A DNA stretch of 64,000 nucleotides from Gemmatimonadota bacterium (lineage in GTDB: Bacteria; Gemmatimonadota; Gemmatimonadetes; Longimicrobiales; Gaopeijiaceae): NCBI GenBank assembly GCA_007121555.1, contig SKKH01000100.1:31952-95951 (forward strand). Reading direction: 5' to 3'. The translations under genes were made by a program, and so were the position numbers. The notes beneath the pieces were generated by a model, which was given only the letters and a program-made list of their open reading frames with translations, was not told the origin of the DNA and did not search any database. Positions 20,874-30,053 of this stretch are shown here, piece after piece. Positions within the stretch are counted from its first letter, which is position 1. Each line of letters starts with the position of its first letter.

Positions 20874-22547
20874 CTACCCTTCCACCCCTCGGGGCCGCAC
20901 GGCCGCCTCCGCGCCTCCGAGCCCGGCATCCACCAACACTGCCAGGATCGCCGCAGGGATGGCTCCGGAGAGGATCATCCAGGGATCCGAGAGGGCGAGG
21001 CCCGAGACGATGGGGTCTCCGAGACCCCCCGCGCCGATGAAGGCGGCCAGGGTGGCGGTTCCCACATTGATCACCGCCGCGGTCCGGACGCCCGCCATGA
21101 TGACAGGGGCGGCCAGGGGAAGTCGCACATGACGAAGGATCTGGATGGGGGTCATGCCCAGCGCCCGGGCGGCCCCCACGGCGGCGGGGTCGGCGTCCCG
21201 GACCCCACTGTAGGTATTCCGGAGGATGGGGAATAGGGAGTAGAGGAAGAGGGCCACCACCGCCGGAACCACACCGATCCCGAGGAGGGGGATCATGAAG
21301 GCGAGGAGAGCGATGGAGGGGAGGGTCTGGATGACGCCCACGCTCCGGATCACCCCTTCGGCGCCCCCGCGACTCCGCTCCAGCGCCAGACCGGCCGGAA
21401 TGGCCACCAGGATCGCACCCAGCAGGGAGAGCCCTACGAGAAGCAGGTGGCGGAGGGTCTGCTCCACGGTCTCCCCGCGCCGCTCCCATAGATAGGCGGG
21501 GAGGGAGCCGGCTCGCCCTCGCGCCCGGACTCCTTCCCCCTCCACTCGCTCCAGAAGCCCGACTTCAGCGAGGAGGTCGCCGGCCACCTGCCTCACCGAC
21601 TCGCCCTCCACCTCCAGACGTCGGTTCAAGTCACGCATGAGCTCCTCGCTCAACAGGCCGGCCAGCTCGGTCAGGGCGGCCACGGCGGCCGGGTTCTCCA
21701 GGGCCATGCGCGGACCCACAAGGGGGGCGGCCTCGTAGGGAGGGAAGAACCCCAGGTCGTCCTCCAGCACCACGACCTCGGCTCGGGACAGGAATCCGTC
21801 GGTGGAGTAGCCGTCGATCACGTCGACCCGCCCGGCCCGGAGCGCCTCGTATTTCACCGCCTGCAGGAGGGACCGCGTCTCCCGCAGCTCCAGCCCGTAG
21901 GCCCCGGCGAGGCCTGGAAGTCCATCGTCCCGGCCGAGGAAATCGGGCGAGAAGCCTCCCACCAGTCCTCCTCCCTCTCGGGCGAGGTCGGAGAGAGTGC
22001 GCAGGCGGAGGTCCTCGGCCGTCTCCGTGCGCACCGAGACCGCGTAGGTGTTCTGGAAGCCCAGGGGGGGAAGCCAGCGGATCCCCCAGCGCTCCCGGAA
22101 CTCCCGGGAGACCCGCCGGAACACCTCCGGTCCGCTTCCGGTGGGCTCCTCTCCAAGGATCGCCAGGAGCCCTGTGCCCGTGTACTCGGGATACACGTCC
22201 ACCTCCCCGGACCTGAGCGCTCCGAAGGCCACCTCGGTGGAGCCCAGCCCCAGTCGCCGACTCACGGTGTGACCTCGGGCCTCCAGGAGCTGCGCGAAGG
22301 CCTCGGCCAGAAGGTACGACTCGCCGAAGGGCTTGGAGGCCACGACGAGGGGACGCTGCCTGCCCGGAGCGGCTTCGACCCCGGCGGTGTCGCCAGCCTG
22401 ATTGGGAGGCCCCGGCAGCAGGACTCCGGACAGGGCCCGAGTGCCGGCGGGATCCGGGGCCGATGTGCCGCTGTGGGCCTCGGCCGCGCACACGGCCGGG
22501 TCAAGAACGAACAGGATGAGCCAGACGGCGAGGTGGCGCCACCTCAC
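20874..22547 (-). CDS. Osmoprotectant ABC transporter, fused substrate-binding (N) and permease (C) protein
   Basis: VVASKPFGESYLLAEAFAQLLE, VDVYPEYTGTGL then LRHLLLVGLSLLGAILVAIPAGLALERSRG, IQTLPSIALLAFMIPLLGIG. Confidence 0.92.
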   Translation of the reverse strand: MRWRHLAVWLILFVLDPAVCAAEAHSGTSAPDPAGTRALSGVLLPGPPNQAGDTAGVEAAPGRQRPLVVASKPFGESYLLAEAFAQLLEARGHTVSRRLGLGSTEVAFGALRSGEVDVYPEYTGTGLLAILGEEPTGSGPEVFRRVSREFRERWGIRWLPPLGFQNTYAVSVRTETAEDLRLRTLSDLAREGGGLVGGFSPDFLGRDDGLPGLAGAYGLELRETRSLLQAVKYEALRAGRVDVIDGYSTDGFLSRAEVVVLEDDLGFFPPYEAAPLVGPRMALENPAAVAALTELAGLLSEELMRDLNRRLEVEGESVRQVAGDLLAEVGLLERVEGEGVRARGRAGSLPAYLWERRGETVEQTLRHLLLVGLSLLGAILVAIPAGLALERSRGGAEGVIRSVGVIQTLPSIALLAFMIPLLGIGVVPAVVALFLYSLFPILRNTYSGVRDADPAAVGAARALGMTPIQILRHVRLPLAAPVIMAGVRTAAVINVGTATLAAFIGAGGLGDPIVSGLALSDPWMILSGAIPAAILAVLVDAGLGGAEAAVRPRGVEG

Positions 22548-23323
22548 GATGACCCTCCTCCGGTGGTGTTTCCGAGGCCTGCCCTGGCGAGGAGCTCTGC
22601 GACATAGGGGGTTGCAGGATGCTGGATCAACTCCCGAGGAGGCGCCACCTGTTCGATCTGTCCATGCTGCAGCACCGCCATCCGATCGGAGAGCTCGAGC
22701 GCTTCATGGAGGTCATGGGTCACCAGGACCGAGGTGACGCCCAACTCGGCCCGGAGTTCCGCGAAGTGGGCACGGACCTCCGCCCGGGTAATCGCATCCA
22801 GGGCCCCGAAGGGCTCGTCCAGGAGAATGATCCGGGGCCGGGCCGCGATGGCTCGGGCGATGGCGACCCGCTGCCTCTGACCTCCTGACAGCTCACGGGG
22901 CCAGCGCTGACCGAAGCGATCCGCAGGCAGGCCCACCTGATCCAGCGCCTCCCGGGCCAGCTCCTCGGCCTCGGGGAGGCCCAGGAGCCAGGGGACCATG
23001 GCGGCGTTCCGAAGCACGTCCCAGTGCGGCATGAGGCCGCCGTCCTGGGGCACGTACCCGGTGTCGCGACGGAGCTGGATCGGGTCCAGCTCTCGTGCGG
23101 CGCGGCCTCCGACCCACACCTCCCCTCCGTCGGGCTCCACCATGCGGTTGAAGGTGCGCAAGAGCGTGGTCTTCCCGGACCCGCTCTCCCCCACCAGAGC
23201 TACGCACTCCCCCTTGGCCACCCCGAGCGACACGCCGGCCAGCGCACACACCTCGCCATACCACTTCTCGACAGAACGGGCTTCGAGCGCGGGTGAATCG
23301 ACCACCGACGGGGAGGCGGACAT
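22544..23323 (-). CDS. Osmoprotectant ABC transporter ATP-binding protein (OpuCA/ProV-like)
   Basis: ALVGESGSGKTTLLRTFNRM, ELSGGQRQRVAIARAIAARPRIILLDEPFGALD; ATGA overlap with the fused permease gene. Confidence 0.93.
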   Translation of the reverse strand: MSASPSVVDSPALEARSVEKWYGEVCALAGVSLGVAKGECVALVGESGSGKTTLLRTFNRMVEPDGGEVWVGGRAARELDPIQLRRDTGYVPQDGGLMPHWDVLRNAAMVPWLLGLPEAEELAREALDQVGLPADRFGQRWPRELSGGQRQRVAIARAIAARPRIILLDEPFGALDAITRAEVRAHFAELRAELGVTSVLVTHDLHEALELSDRMAVLQHGQIEQVAPPRELIQHPATPYVAELLARAGLGNTTGGGSS

Positions 23324-23372
23324 CTGAGCCGAGACGGAGGAACGAGGCGTCGTCAGATCCTGACCGAGGTTC

Positions 23373-24080
23373 TCACCATTGCAGTCGGTTGCGCAACGAC
23401 ATGACTTCGGGGTCCGGTCCCACCTCCAACTCCCTCCGAAGCTGTTCCGTGTGGAGGTCGGCCTCGCGCAGAGCTCCAGAGCGGTCCCCCGTTCGGACGA
23501 GGGCGTGCATGAGCCCCACTCGGATCCGCCCGTTGAGTGGGTCGGCATCCCGGAGCAAACGCCAGAAGCGCAGGGCCTCGAGGAGATCTTCCGACGTTTC
23601 CGCCACCCTGACCAGCGTCTCCAGCGCTTCTATGTAAAGGGCCTGAAAGCGGGCACGTTTCGAGTCCACCCAGTGCTCGAGTTCGTTGGCGCCCGCGAGG
23701 TGGACTCCGTCCAGGAAGAGCCCCGTGTAGAGGGGGATCGCTCCAGCTTGATCCCTGCGCCCGAGTGCGTCCAGGAATCCTCCCAGGTCGCTCGAGATGA
23801 CCGCCGGGTTCAATCGGAGTTGAGCCACGCCCAGAATCAGGGAAGGGGTGCCGAGCATCCGGCGAAGGGTGTGGAGCATCTGTTTGAGCGCTCCCCGGCC
23901 TCGCACCTCGTCGCTCTCTCCCCAGAGGAGCGCCAGGAGCTTCACACGAGCCACTCCCGCTTCGCTCCCGGCAGCCAGGATGGCGAGGAGCAACATTGCC
24001 TTCCGATGCTCCATGACCGGCCCGAGCACCCTGTCGTCCTCGGCCAGGGTGAGTCCGCCGAACACGCTCAGTTGCAACAC
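23373..24080 (-). CDS. BTAD (SARP-like) transcriptional regulator
   Basis: MLQLSVFGGLTLAEDDRVLGPVMEHRKAMLLLAILA; LLWGESDEVRGRGALKQMLHTLRR; FWRLLRDADPLNGRIRVGLMHALVRTGDRSGALREADLHTEQLRRELEVGPDPEV. Confidence 0.82.
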   Translation of the reverse strand: MLQLSVFGGLTLAEDDRVLGPVMEHRKAMLLLAILAAGSEAGVARVKLLALLWGESDEVRGRGALKQMLHTLRRMLGTPSLILGVAQLRLNPAVISSDLGGFLDALGRRDQAGAIPLYTGLFLDGVHLAGANELEHWVDSKRARFQALYIEALETLVRVAETSEDLLEALRFWRLLRDADPLNGRIRVGLMHALVRTGDRSGALREADLHTEQLRRELEVGPDPEVMSLRNRLQW

Positions 24081-24225
24081 CGTCGGGATCTCTCAGCCAA
24101 GTGACCCTCAGATGACTTTTCTGTCACCCGCACCTTGTAATATAGCGTCCATGACCCCCCGTCACCATCGACTGCGTAGGGGGTCCTTCGGCGCAGTCCC
24201 CACCGACTCCCCATAGGAAGCGACC

Positions 24226-24834
24226 ATGCAGAATGTACGTAGCTCAATGGGTTTGATCATCAGTGGAGTGGTGGTCCTCTTCGGACTGTCTGTGTCCGCC
24301 GAGTTGAGCGGCCAGCAGACTCCCCCTACCCTGGTGCCGGGCACGCCTCAGGCGGTGGATCGCTCGGAGAGGCTCATCCAGGATGTGTGGGAGAAGCTGG
24401 AGATGGCCTCGGCCTCGGCTCGGGAGTGGCGAGCCATGGGAAGGAAGATCGAACGAGCCGCGGCGCTGCGCGGGGAGGAAGATCCGGAGGTCATCGGTCA
24501 CCTGAATATGGCGGCGTCCCTTGCCTACGCCGGGGGTGACCGCAGACGGGCCCGACGGATCCTGGAAGAGATCAGCGAGCGTGCCCAGGACCAGGGAGAT
24601 GTGATGGCCAGCGCGGACGCGCTGGTGCGAGCGGCCTGGATCGCGATGGAGCTGAAGGACCAGTCGGCGGCGACCCATCTGTCCCTCAAGGCATTGCGCC
24701 TCACCCGTTCGCCCCTTCTCACCCCCGCGCAGAAGGATCTCATCGAAGGACGGTTCGCCGGCCCCCCAGACATGCGCACGGCCCTGCTCGCTGGTGAACG
24801 TGCTGCGCAGGAGGCTCGCCATCGGCCCCGATAG
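24226..24834 (+). CDS. Secreted hypothetical protein, helical/TPR-like
   Basis: Signal-like IISGVVVLFGLSVSAELSGQ followed by alpha-helical repeats. Confidence 0.6.
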   Translation: MQNVRSSMGLIISGVVVLFGLSVSAELSGQQTPPTLVPGTPQAVDRSERLIQDVWEKLEMASASAREWRAMGRKIERAAALRGEEDPEVIGHLNMAASLAYAGGDRRRARRILEEISERAQDQGDVMASADALVRAAWIAMELKDQSAATHLSLKALRLTRSPLLTPAQKDLIEGRFAGPPDMRTALLAGERAAQEARHRPR

Positions 24835-24955
24835 ACGGCTGCCCGTTGCTCTCCACCTCCAGTGGGAACGAAAGTGGCCGTCGCCGGGGAGCCACACCCG
24901 ACGACGGCCGATCCCACCCTCCAGAGACGTCCGCCTCCGCCCGGCCTCGACCACC

Positions 24956-25786
24956 TTACGGAAGCGAGACCTGCAGGTAGACCCCCACGGAAGCGCTCAC
25001 CAGGTCCCGGTACTCCTTGTCCAGCGGAACCCGGAGGTTCAACCCGGGCCGGAAGCGACCGAACTGGTAGTCGCCGTTCAGGCCCACCTGGTGAAGGCTG
25101 TTCTCGGAGAATCCGTCCTCCTCGGCCGAGACGTCCCAGCGCCCCGTCAGCCCCCCTCCGAACCGGGCCAGTCCCCTCGGATAGTGGGCCAGGATCCCGT
25201 AGTCCAGCGCCGTCATCGTCTCACCCAGCTCGTCGTCCCCTCGCCAGATCATCGAGGTCACCCCGGTCCGAGCCTGGAGCTTCACACCGGAATCCAGCGA
25301 ATGGCTGAAGGTGACGGCACTCGAGAGGGGCACCACGTCCTGCATGAAGGCCTCGCCCCTGAGGGGGTCGGCGAGGAAGCCCACCACATCGCCGAAGCTG
25401 AACTCGTCTGCGGTGGTCAGGGGCAGCCGGGCACCCGCCTCGACCCGGACCCGATCGCTGGCCGAGTACTCCATCCCGATGTAGGGATTTCCAAGCACGG
25501 CGCCACCCTCGAGCTCCGGAATCGCGGGTCCATCCACCTTCCCGTAGGCGAATGGGATCTCGGCCACACCCCAGAGCCTCTGCGCCACGGGATACCGGCC
25601 GGACGCGTACCAGGCCGTGGAGGGCACGGTGACTTCAAAGGCTTCCACTTCCGGATGGCTGACCTCCAGCCAGAGACCCTTCTCCGGGGTTCCTGGAAGC
25701 AGGTAACTCTGGGCCTGGGCGGGCAGCGGACCGAAGAGAATCGTGCCGAAGAGGAGGGTGGCCAGACCCGATCGAAGAATGTTCAT
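24956..25786 (-). CDS. Outer-membrane beta-barrel-type protein
   Basis: Signal peptide MNILRSGLATLLFGTILFGPLPAQAQ; alternating amphipathic strands and terminal GVYLQVSLP. Confidence 0.7.
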   Translation of the reverse strand: MNILRSGLATLLFGTILFGPLPAQAQSYLLPGTPEKGLWLEVSHPEVEAFEVTVPSTAWYASGRYPVAQRLWGVAEIPFAYGKVDGPAIPELEGGAVLGNPYIGMEYSASDRVRVEAGARLPLTTADEFSFGDVVGFLADPLRGEAFMQDVVPLSSAVTFSHSLDSGVKLQARTGVTSMIWRGDDELGETMTALDYGILAHYPRGLARFGGGLTGRWDVSAEEDGFSENSLHQVGLNGDYQFGRFRPGLNLRVPLDKEYRDLVSASVGVYLQVSLP

Positions 25787-25960
25787 CTCGCGCTCCATCG
25801 TCTGCAGGGTGATGGCCGGCAGCGGCCGGCCGGGGCGGGAGTGTGGCGGTCGCCATCTCCGTGGCACCCAACCGAACGATGAGCCAGGGGGATTACGGAC
25901 GGATTAAAAGGCTCCTGGAGAAGAATGCAGGGACTCAGGTCCCGGTCTGCCCGGAGTCCT

Positions 25961-28900
25961 TCAATCGCCTTCTGGAGGCCCCTTCGAGGACAGGAGCGAC
26001 TGGTACAGGGCGAGCGTCTCCTCTTCGGGCTCGGCGTCGAAGGCCTCCCGGAGCAGGGTCGAGAGGTGGCTGAAGTGCCGGATCGCCCGGTCCCGTGCTC
26101 CCGCTTGGGACCAACCCCGCATGAGGTTCCGGTGGGCCTCCTCGTTCAGTTCCTCCAGGGTGGTGACCCGGTGCCAGACGTCGAGGGCCTCGTCGTCTCG
26201 CCCAGCCCGTTCGAGGAGTCGTGCCAGCGTCACCCAGCCGTCGACCTGCAGCCGCCGGTAGTGGTCGCGGGCCTCCTCGATCCATCGGCTGGGTCCGTCC
26301 CCCTCGAGGAGTTCGCCCCGGTATAGTTCGAGGATCGAGCGGAGCTCCGCCGGATCGCCCTCTCCTTTCCGCTCCGATGCCATGGCCCCCCGAATCCCGC
26401 TCTCGAAACGCTCGGCGTCCCAGTCGAGTCCTCGTTCCCGGGTCAGGCGGTACCGATCTCCCTCCAGGACGATCCACCCTGGGTCACCGAGCTGCTTTCT
26501 CAGGTGGTGGAGGGTGACATGGAACGAATTCTTGAGCTGGGAAGGTGTGGCTTCTGGCCAGATATTCCCTCCGATTTCCGCCCGACTCGAGCCCTTGGGA
26601 TGCAGGAGGAGAAACAGGAGAAGCTCCCGGGGGCGGGCATAGCTCCAGCTTCCGGCCTCCACCGTCTCGCCCTCCAGCTCGAAGGGACCGAGGGTGCGGA
26701 TCCTGAGGCCCTGCGTTGGGGAAGGGGACGAGGAGGGAGGCTGCGATACCGAATCGACCGAACGGGAGGCTGGCTCCGGGTCCGGAGCCGGCGGAGCGAC
26801 CTCCGCAGCCTCGCCCCGCCACGATTCGAGAATTGCATCCAGCTCCTCTTCCCACTTCAGGTGACGGCCCTCGCTCCACGCGGCCGAGAAGGCCTCATGG
26901 CCTGCAGCGTCTCGCAGCCTGGGGACCAGGGTCTCCTTTCGCCTCACGTCCACGGCGAAGCCCCGGGTTCCCACGCTCTCCCGAAGGTCTTCGGCGAGGC
27001 CCATGAGCCGGGCGGCGCGGAGAGGATTTCCTCGGTCTCCGGCCACCTCGGCCAGGAAATCGAGGCCTCGGGCCAGGAAGAGGTAGGAGGGGTCATCCCG
27101 CAGCGCCGCCATGGACTCCAGGACGAGCGGCTCGGCCCGGGTGGGCTCTCCCCGGATCACCCAGATCAACGACCAGTTCTGGAGCGCGATGGCCAGGTCC
27201 CGGTCCCGGCCGAGGGTGCGAGCCACATCGATGGCGGCCTGGCTGTGGCGATCCGCCTGCTCCCGGTCACTGGAGAATTCGGCGCTGAGTGCGGCCATCA
27301 GAAGGGCGAGACGGAGGCCGTAGGGGTCCTCACCGGCCTGGAACCATTCCAGCGCACGTTGGGCGAAGTCGTGAAGCCGAGGGTCACTCTGCTGACCGAA
27401 CCCGAGGGCCAGGTAGTTGTGGCACCAGGCCTCCATGCGGAGGTCACCCAGGGAACGGGCCAGCTCCGCGGCCTCCGAAAGCCGCTCTCGGCCCACCTCG
27501 GTCCGCCCCTGAAGGGTCGCCAGGGCCCCGGCGGCGAAGAGTAGCCGAAGACGGGGGAGCGCGGGGGAACTCGCGGCCTCGAGGCCTAGGGTGTCCTCGA
27601 TCCAGGTACCTCCCTCCTTCCACTGCTGGTTCGAATACCAGAACCACCAGAGCTGTCCCACCATCTCCACATGGAGTTCGGGTGCTCCCCCGCGGCTCCA
27701 GATGAGCGCCGCCCTGAGGTTGTCCAGCTCGACCATGAGGTCCTTCACGTGGGCCTGACGCTCTGGACCCGTGAGGTGGGGCGCGACCTCTTCGATCCGC
27801 CCCGCCATGAATCGGGCGTGGCGGGCCCGTGTCTCCTCCTCCTCGTTCGACTCGCGAAGTCGAGACTCCGCGTACTGACGGATCGTTTCGAGGAGGGAGT
27901 AGCGAGCCATGCCCCGGGATTCTCGCACCCGAACGAGCGAACGGTCCACGAGGCGAGCCACCTGGTCCAGCGTCTCGAGTTCATCGAAGCCATCGCCCAG
28001 CGCACCCACGGCCGCTGCCCCGTCCAGGCCGAACCCACCCCGGAACACGCTGAGGCGGCGCAGGAGGATCCGGGCCGGCTCGGTCAGGAGTTCGTAACTC
28101 CAGTCGATGGCGGCCCGAAGGGTTCGGTGGCGGGCGATGGTACGCCGCCCTTCTGAGCTCAGGAGTCGGAAGAGGTCGTCGAGTCGGTCGCGGATCTGCT
28201 CCACCGAGAGGACCTTGACCCGGGCTGCGGCGAGCTCGATGGCCAGGGGGAGTCCGTCCAGGCGCCGGCAGATCTCGGCCACCACCGCCACGTTCTGCTC
28301 CGTGATGTGGAAGTCCGCGGAGTTCTCCCTGGCCCTCTCCTCAAAGAGTCGGACGGCCTCGAAAGAACGGGGATCGGTCAGGGAGTCACCGGCTTCGGGA
28401 AGGCTCAGCGGTGGAACCAACCACGCACACTCGCCGGAGAGGCCGAGGGCCTCCCGGCTGGTTGCCACGACCTTCAGATGCGGTCGCGCGTGAAGGCAGA
28501 CTTCGACCAGCTCGGCGCACGCCTCCACCAGATGCTCGCAGTTGTCGAGGACCACCAGAAAGGGCTCCGGATCCAGGAAGGGCACGATGGCCTCGGGGCT
28601 TCCCGGGAGAAGCTCCTCTCGCCCTCCCATTCCGCGGAGGACGTGCTGTGGGAGGAGGGTGGGATCGTCCAGGGAAGCCAGGTCGATCCAGGCGCGCGGG
28701 TCCCTCCCGGAAGGTGGGGAGTCCACCGGCCATCGCTGCAGGAGCTCCAGGGCGAGGCGGGTCTTTCCGCTGCCCCCGGCGCCGGTGAGGGTCAGCAGGC
28801 GGTTCTCGTCGAGGAGGTGAGTGAGCTCTTCCAACTCCCGGGACCGTCCCACCAGTCGGGCGATGGAGGTGGGGAAGTGCGGGGTCGGTGGAGTGCCAGG

Positions 28901-29029
28901 AGTCAAGGGGCGAGCGCGGTGAGCGCGTGGAAAGACCCGACTACAATCCCCGAACCTACGGTCGAAGACCCGTGGAGTCCGGAGAAGGATCGGCCACCGG
29001 AACGGGTTCGAGGACCAGCATCTGGCCAA
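25961..29029 (-). CDS. NB-ARC/AAA ATPase plus TPR regulator with C-terminal OmpR-type DNA-binding domain and BTAD
   Basis: LVGRSRELEELTHLLDENRLLTLTGAGGSGKTRLALEL, FLVVLDNCEHLVEACAEL; C-terminal LRIRTLGPFELEGE..ARPRELLLFLLLHPKG..LKNSFHVTLHHLRKQLG; true start unclear (no ATG near the conserved N terminus). Confidence 0.88.
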   Translation of the reverse strand: MARCWSSNPFRWPILLRTPRVFDRRFGDCSRVFPRAHRARPLTPGTPPTPHFPTSIARLVGRSRELEELTHLLDENRLLTLTGAGGSGKTRLALELLQRWPVDSPPSGRDPRAWIDLASLDDPTLLPQHVLRGMGGREELLPGSPEAIVPFLDPEPFLVVLDNCEHLVEACAELVEVCLHARPHLKVVATSREALGLSGECAWLVPPLSLPEAGDSLTDPRSFEAVRLFEERARENSADFHITEQNVAVVAEICRRLDGLPLAIELAAARVKVLSVEQIRDRLDDLFRLLSSEGRRTIARHRTLRAAIDWSYELLTEPARILLRRLSVFRGGFGLDGAAAVGALGDGFDELETLDQVARLVDRSLVRVRESRGMARYSLLETIRQYAESRLRESNEEEETRARHARFMAGRIEEVAPHLTGPERQAHVKDLMVELDNLRAALIWSRGGAPELHVEMVGQLWWFWYSNQQWKEGGTWIEDTLGLEAASSPALPRLRLLFAAGALATLQGRTEVGRERLSEAAELARSLGDLRMEAWCHNYLALGFGQQSDPRLHDFAQRALEWFQAGEDPYGLRLALLMAALSAEFSSDREQADRHSQAAIDVARTLGRDRDLAIALQNWSLIWVIRGEPTRAEPLVLESMAALRDDPSYLFLARGLDFLAEVAGDRGNPLRAARLMGLAEDLRESVGTRGFAVDVRRKETLVPRLRDAAGHEAFSAAWSEGRHLKWEEELDAILESWRGEAAEVAPPAPDPEPASRSVDSVSQPPSSSPSPTQGLRIRTLGPFELEGETVEAGSWSYARPRELLLFLLLHPKGSSRAEIGGNIWPEATPSQLKNSFHVTLHHLRKQLGDPGWIVLEGDRYRLTRERGLDWDAERFESGIRGAMASERKGEGDPAELRSILELYRGELLEGDGPSRWIEEARDHYRRLQVDGWVTLARLLERAGRDDEALDVWHRVTTLEELNEEAHRNLMRGWSQAGARDRAIRHFSHLSTLLREAFDAEPEEETLALYQSLLSSKGPPEGD

Positions 29030-29387
29030 CTATACCATCCAGACGTTCTGCAATCCAGTCCCACGTCGACGCCAGCGACGGGTCCAGGTAGACGTCCGGC
29101 TCGTGGAGCCCGAGTCCTTCGATCAAGCTCACGACCCATCGCTCCAGACGTGCCGGCTCCAGCCCCTCCGTGCCCACACCTGCGGTGCTCTCGGGCCAGG
29201 GTACGAAGGCGCTGAAGACCCGGTGCGACTCCGCCAGTCGCCGCAAGACGGAATCGCTTGCCGCCGGTTCGACGGAAGGCCTGACCCGGAGGAGAAGCAC
29301 AGGAGATCCGCGCCCCATCCTCAGATACGGGATCGTGCCTTCGCGTGTCTCCAGCACTGCGGCCCTGAGGTCCCGGAACGGTGTCAT
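28956..29387 (-). CDS. Short alpha/beta-hydrolase-like protein or remnant
   Basis: IPYLRMGRGSPVLLLR..LAESHRVFSAFVPWPES..LIEGLGLHEPDVYLDPSLASTWDW; lacks C-terminal half. Confidence 0.45.
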   Translation of the reverse strand: MTPFRDLRAAVLETREGTIPYLRMGRGSPVLLLRVRPSVEPAASDSVLRRLAESHRVFSAFVPWPESTAGVGTEGLEPARLERWVVSLIEGLGLHEPDVYLDPSLASTWDWIAERLDGIVGQMLVLEPVPVADPSPDSTGLRP

Positions 29388-29393
29388 CGCGGA

Positions 29394-29930
29394 CTACCTC
29401 TCCGCTCCGAGGAACCGCCGCGCGCCACCGAGCGAGAACTCTCCCATGTAGTTGCTGTGTCCCACCTGGCGACCGCGCGCTTCCAGCTGAAGGCCCCATT
29501 CCTCGGAGAGCCAGAGCCAGCTTCCCACTGCAGCGTGCAGGCCCCACTCCGGGCCCATGAATCCCGGGTCTGAGCTTCGGCCGCCACCGACGGAGACGAA
29601 GGGGCTCCAGCGCGGGCCGGGATAGCGGAGTTGAACGCCGGCCTCGCCTACCAGAAACCGGTCGCAGTCGAAGCATCGGTGCCACCGCCCGCCTCCCTCG
29701 ACCATGAGGTAGGGAAGGGGGCTGTACCCGACGCTTCCCCGAAGTACGGTCCCGTCGTCGAAGCGGGTATCGATGCTGTACAGGGTCATGCCTCCGCCCA
29801 TGGACACGACGATCGCTCCGGTCTCCTGGGCCCGAACGGCTCCTGGGAGAAGGAACCCGAGGCAGAGGACAACCCCGATCCCGACCTGGCCCAGGCACCC
29901 TCGGGGGCGATGTGGCTGCTTCATTGACAT
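29394..29930 (-). CDS. Secreted beta-barrel-like hypothetical protein
   Basis: Signal peptide VVLCLGFLLPGAVRAQE and Gly/aromatic-rich strands. Confidence 0.65.
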   Translation of the reverse strand: MSMKQPHRPRGCLGQVGIGVVLCLGFLLPGAVRAQETGAIVVSMGGGMTLYSIDTRFDDGTVLRGSVGYSPLPYLMVEGGGRWHRCFDCDRFLVGEAGVQLRYPGPRWSPFVSVGGGRSSDPGFMGPEWGLHAAVGSWLWLSEEWGLQLEARGRQVGHSNYMGEFSLGGARRFLGAER

Positions 29931-30053
29931 GACCCTACTCCGGTAGGAGGAAGCGATGGATCCGGTTCCCGTGGGCCGGGAGACACGGACTCGCAGGGGC
30001 GAACTATCCGTCCCAACCTCCCGCAGGTCGCTTACGGGACGATTATCCGGGGC

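Noticed and set aside
24101-24150. GTGAC...GTCAC inverted pair upstream of the 24226 gene
   Set aside because: Arms of only 5 bp with a 17-nt gap; expected often by chance.
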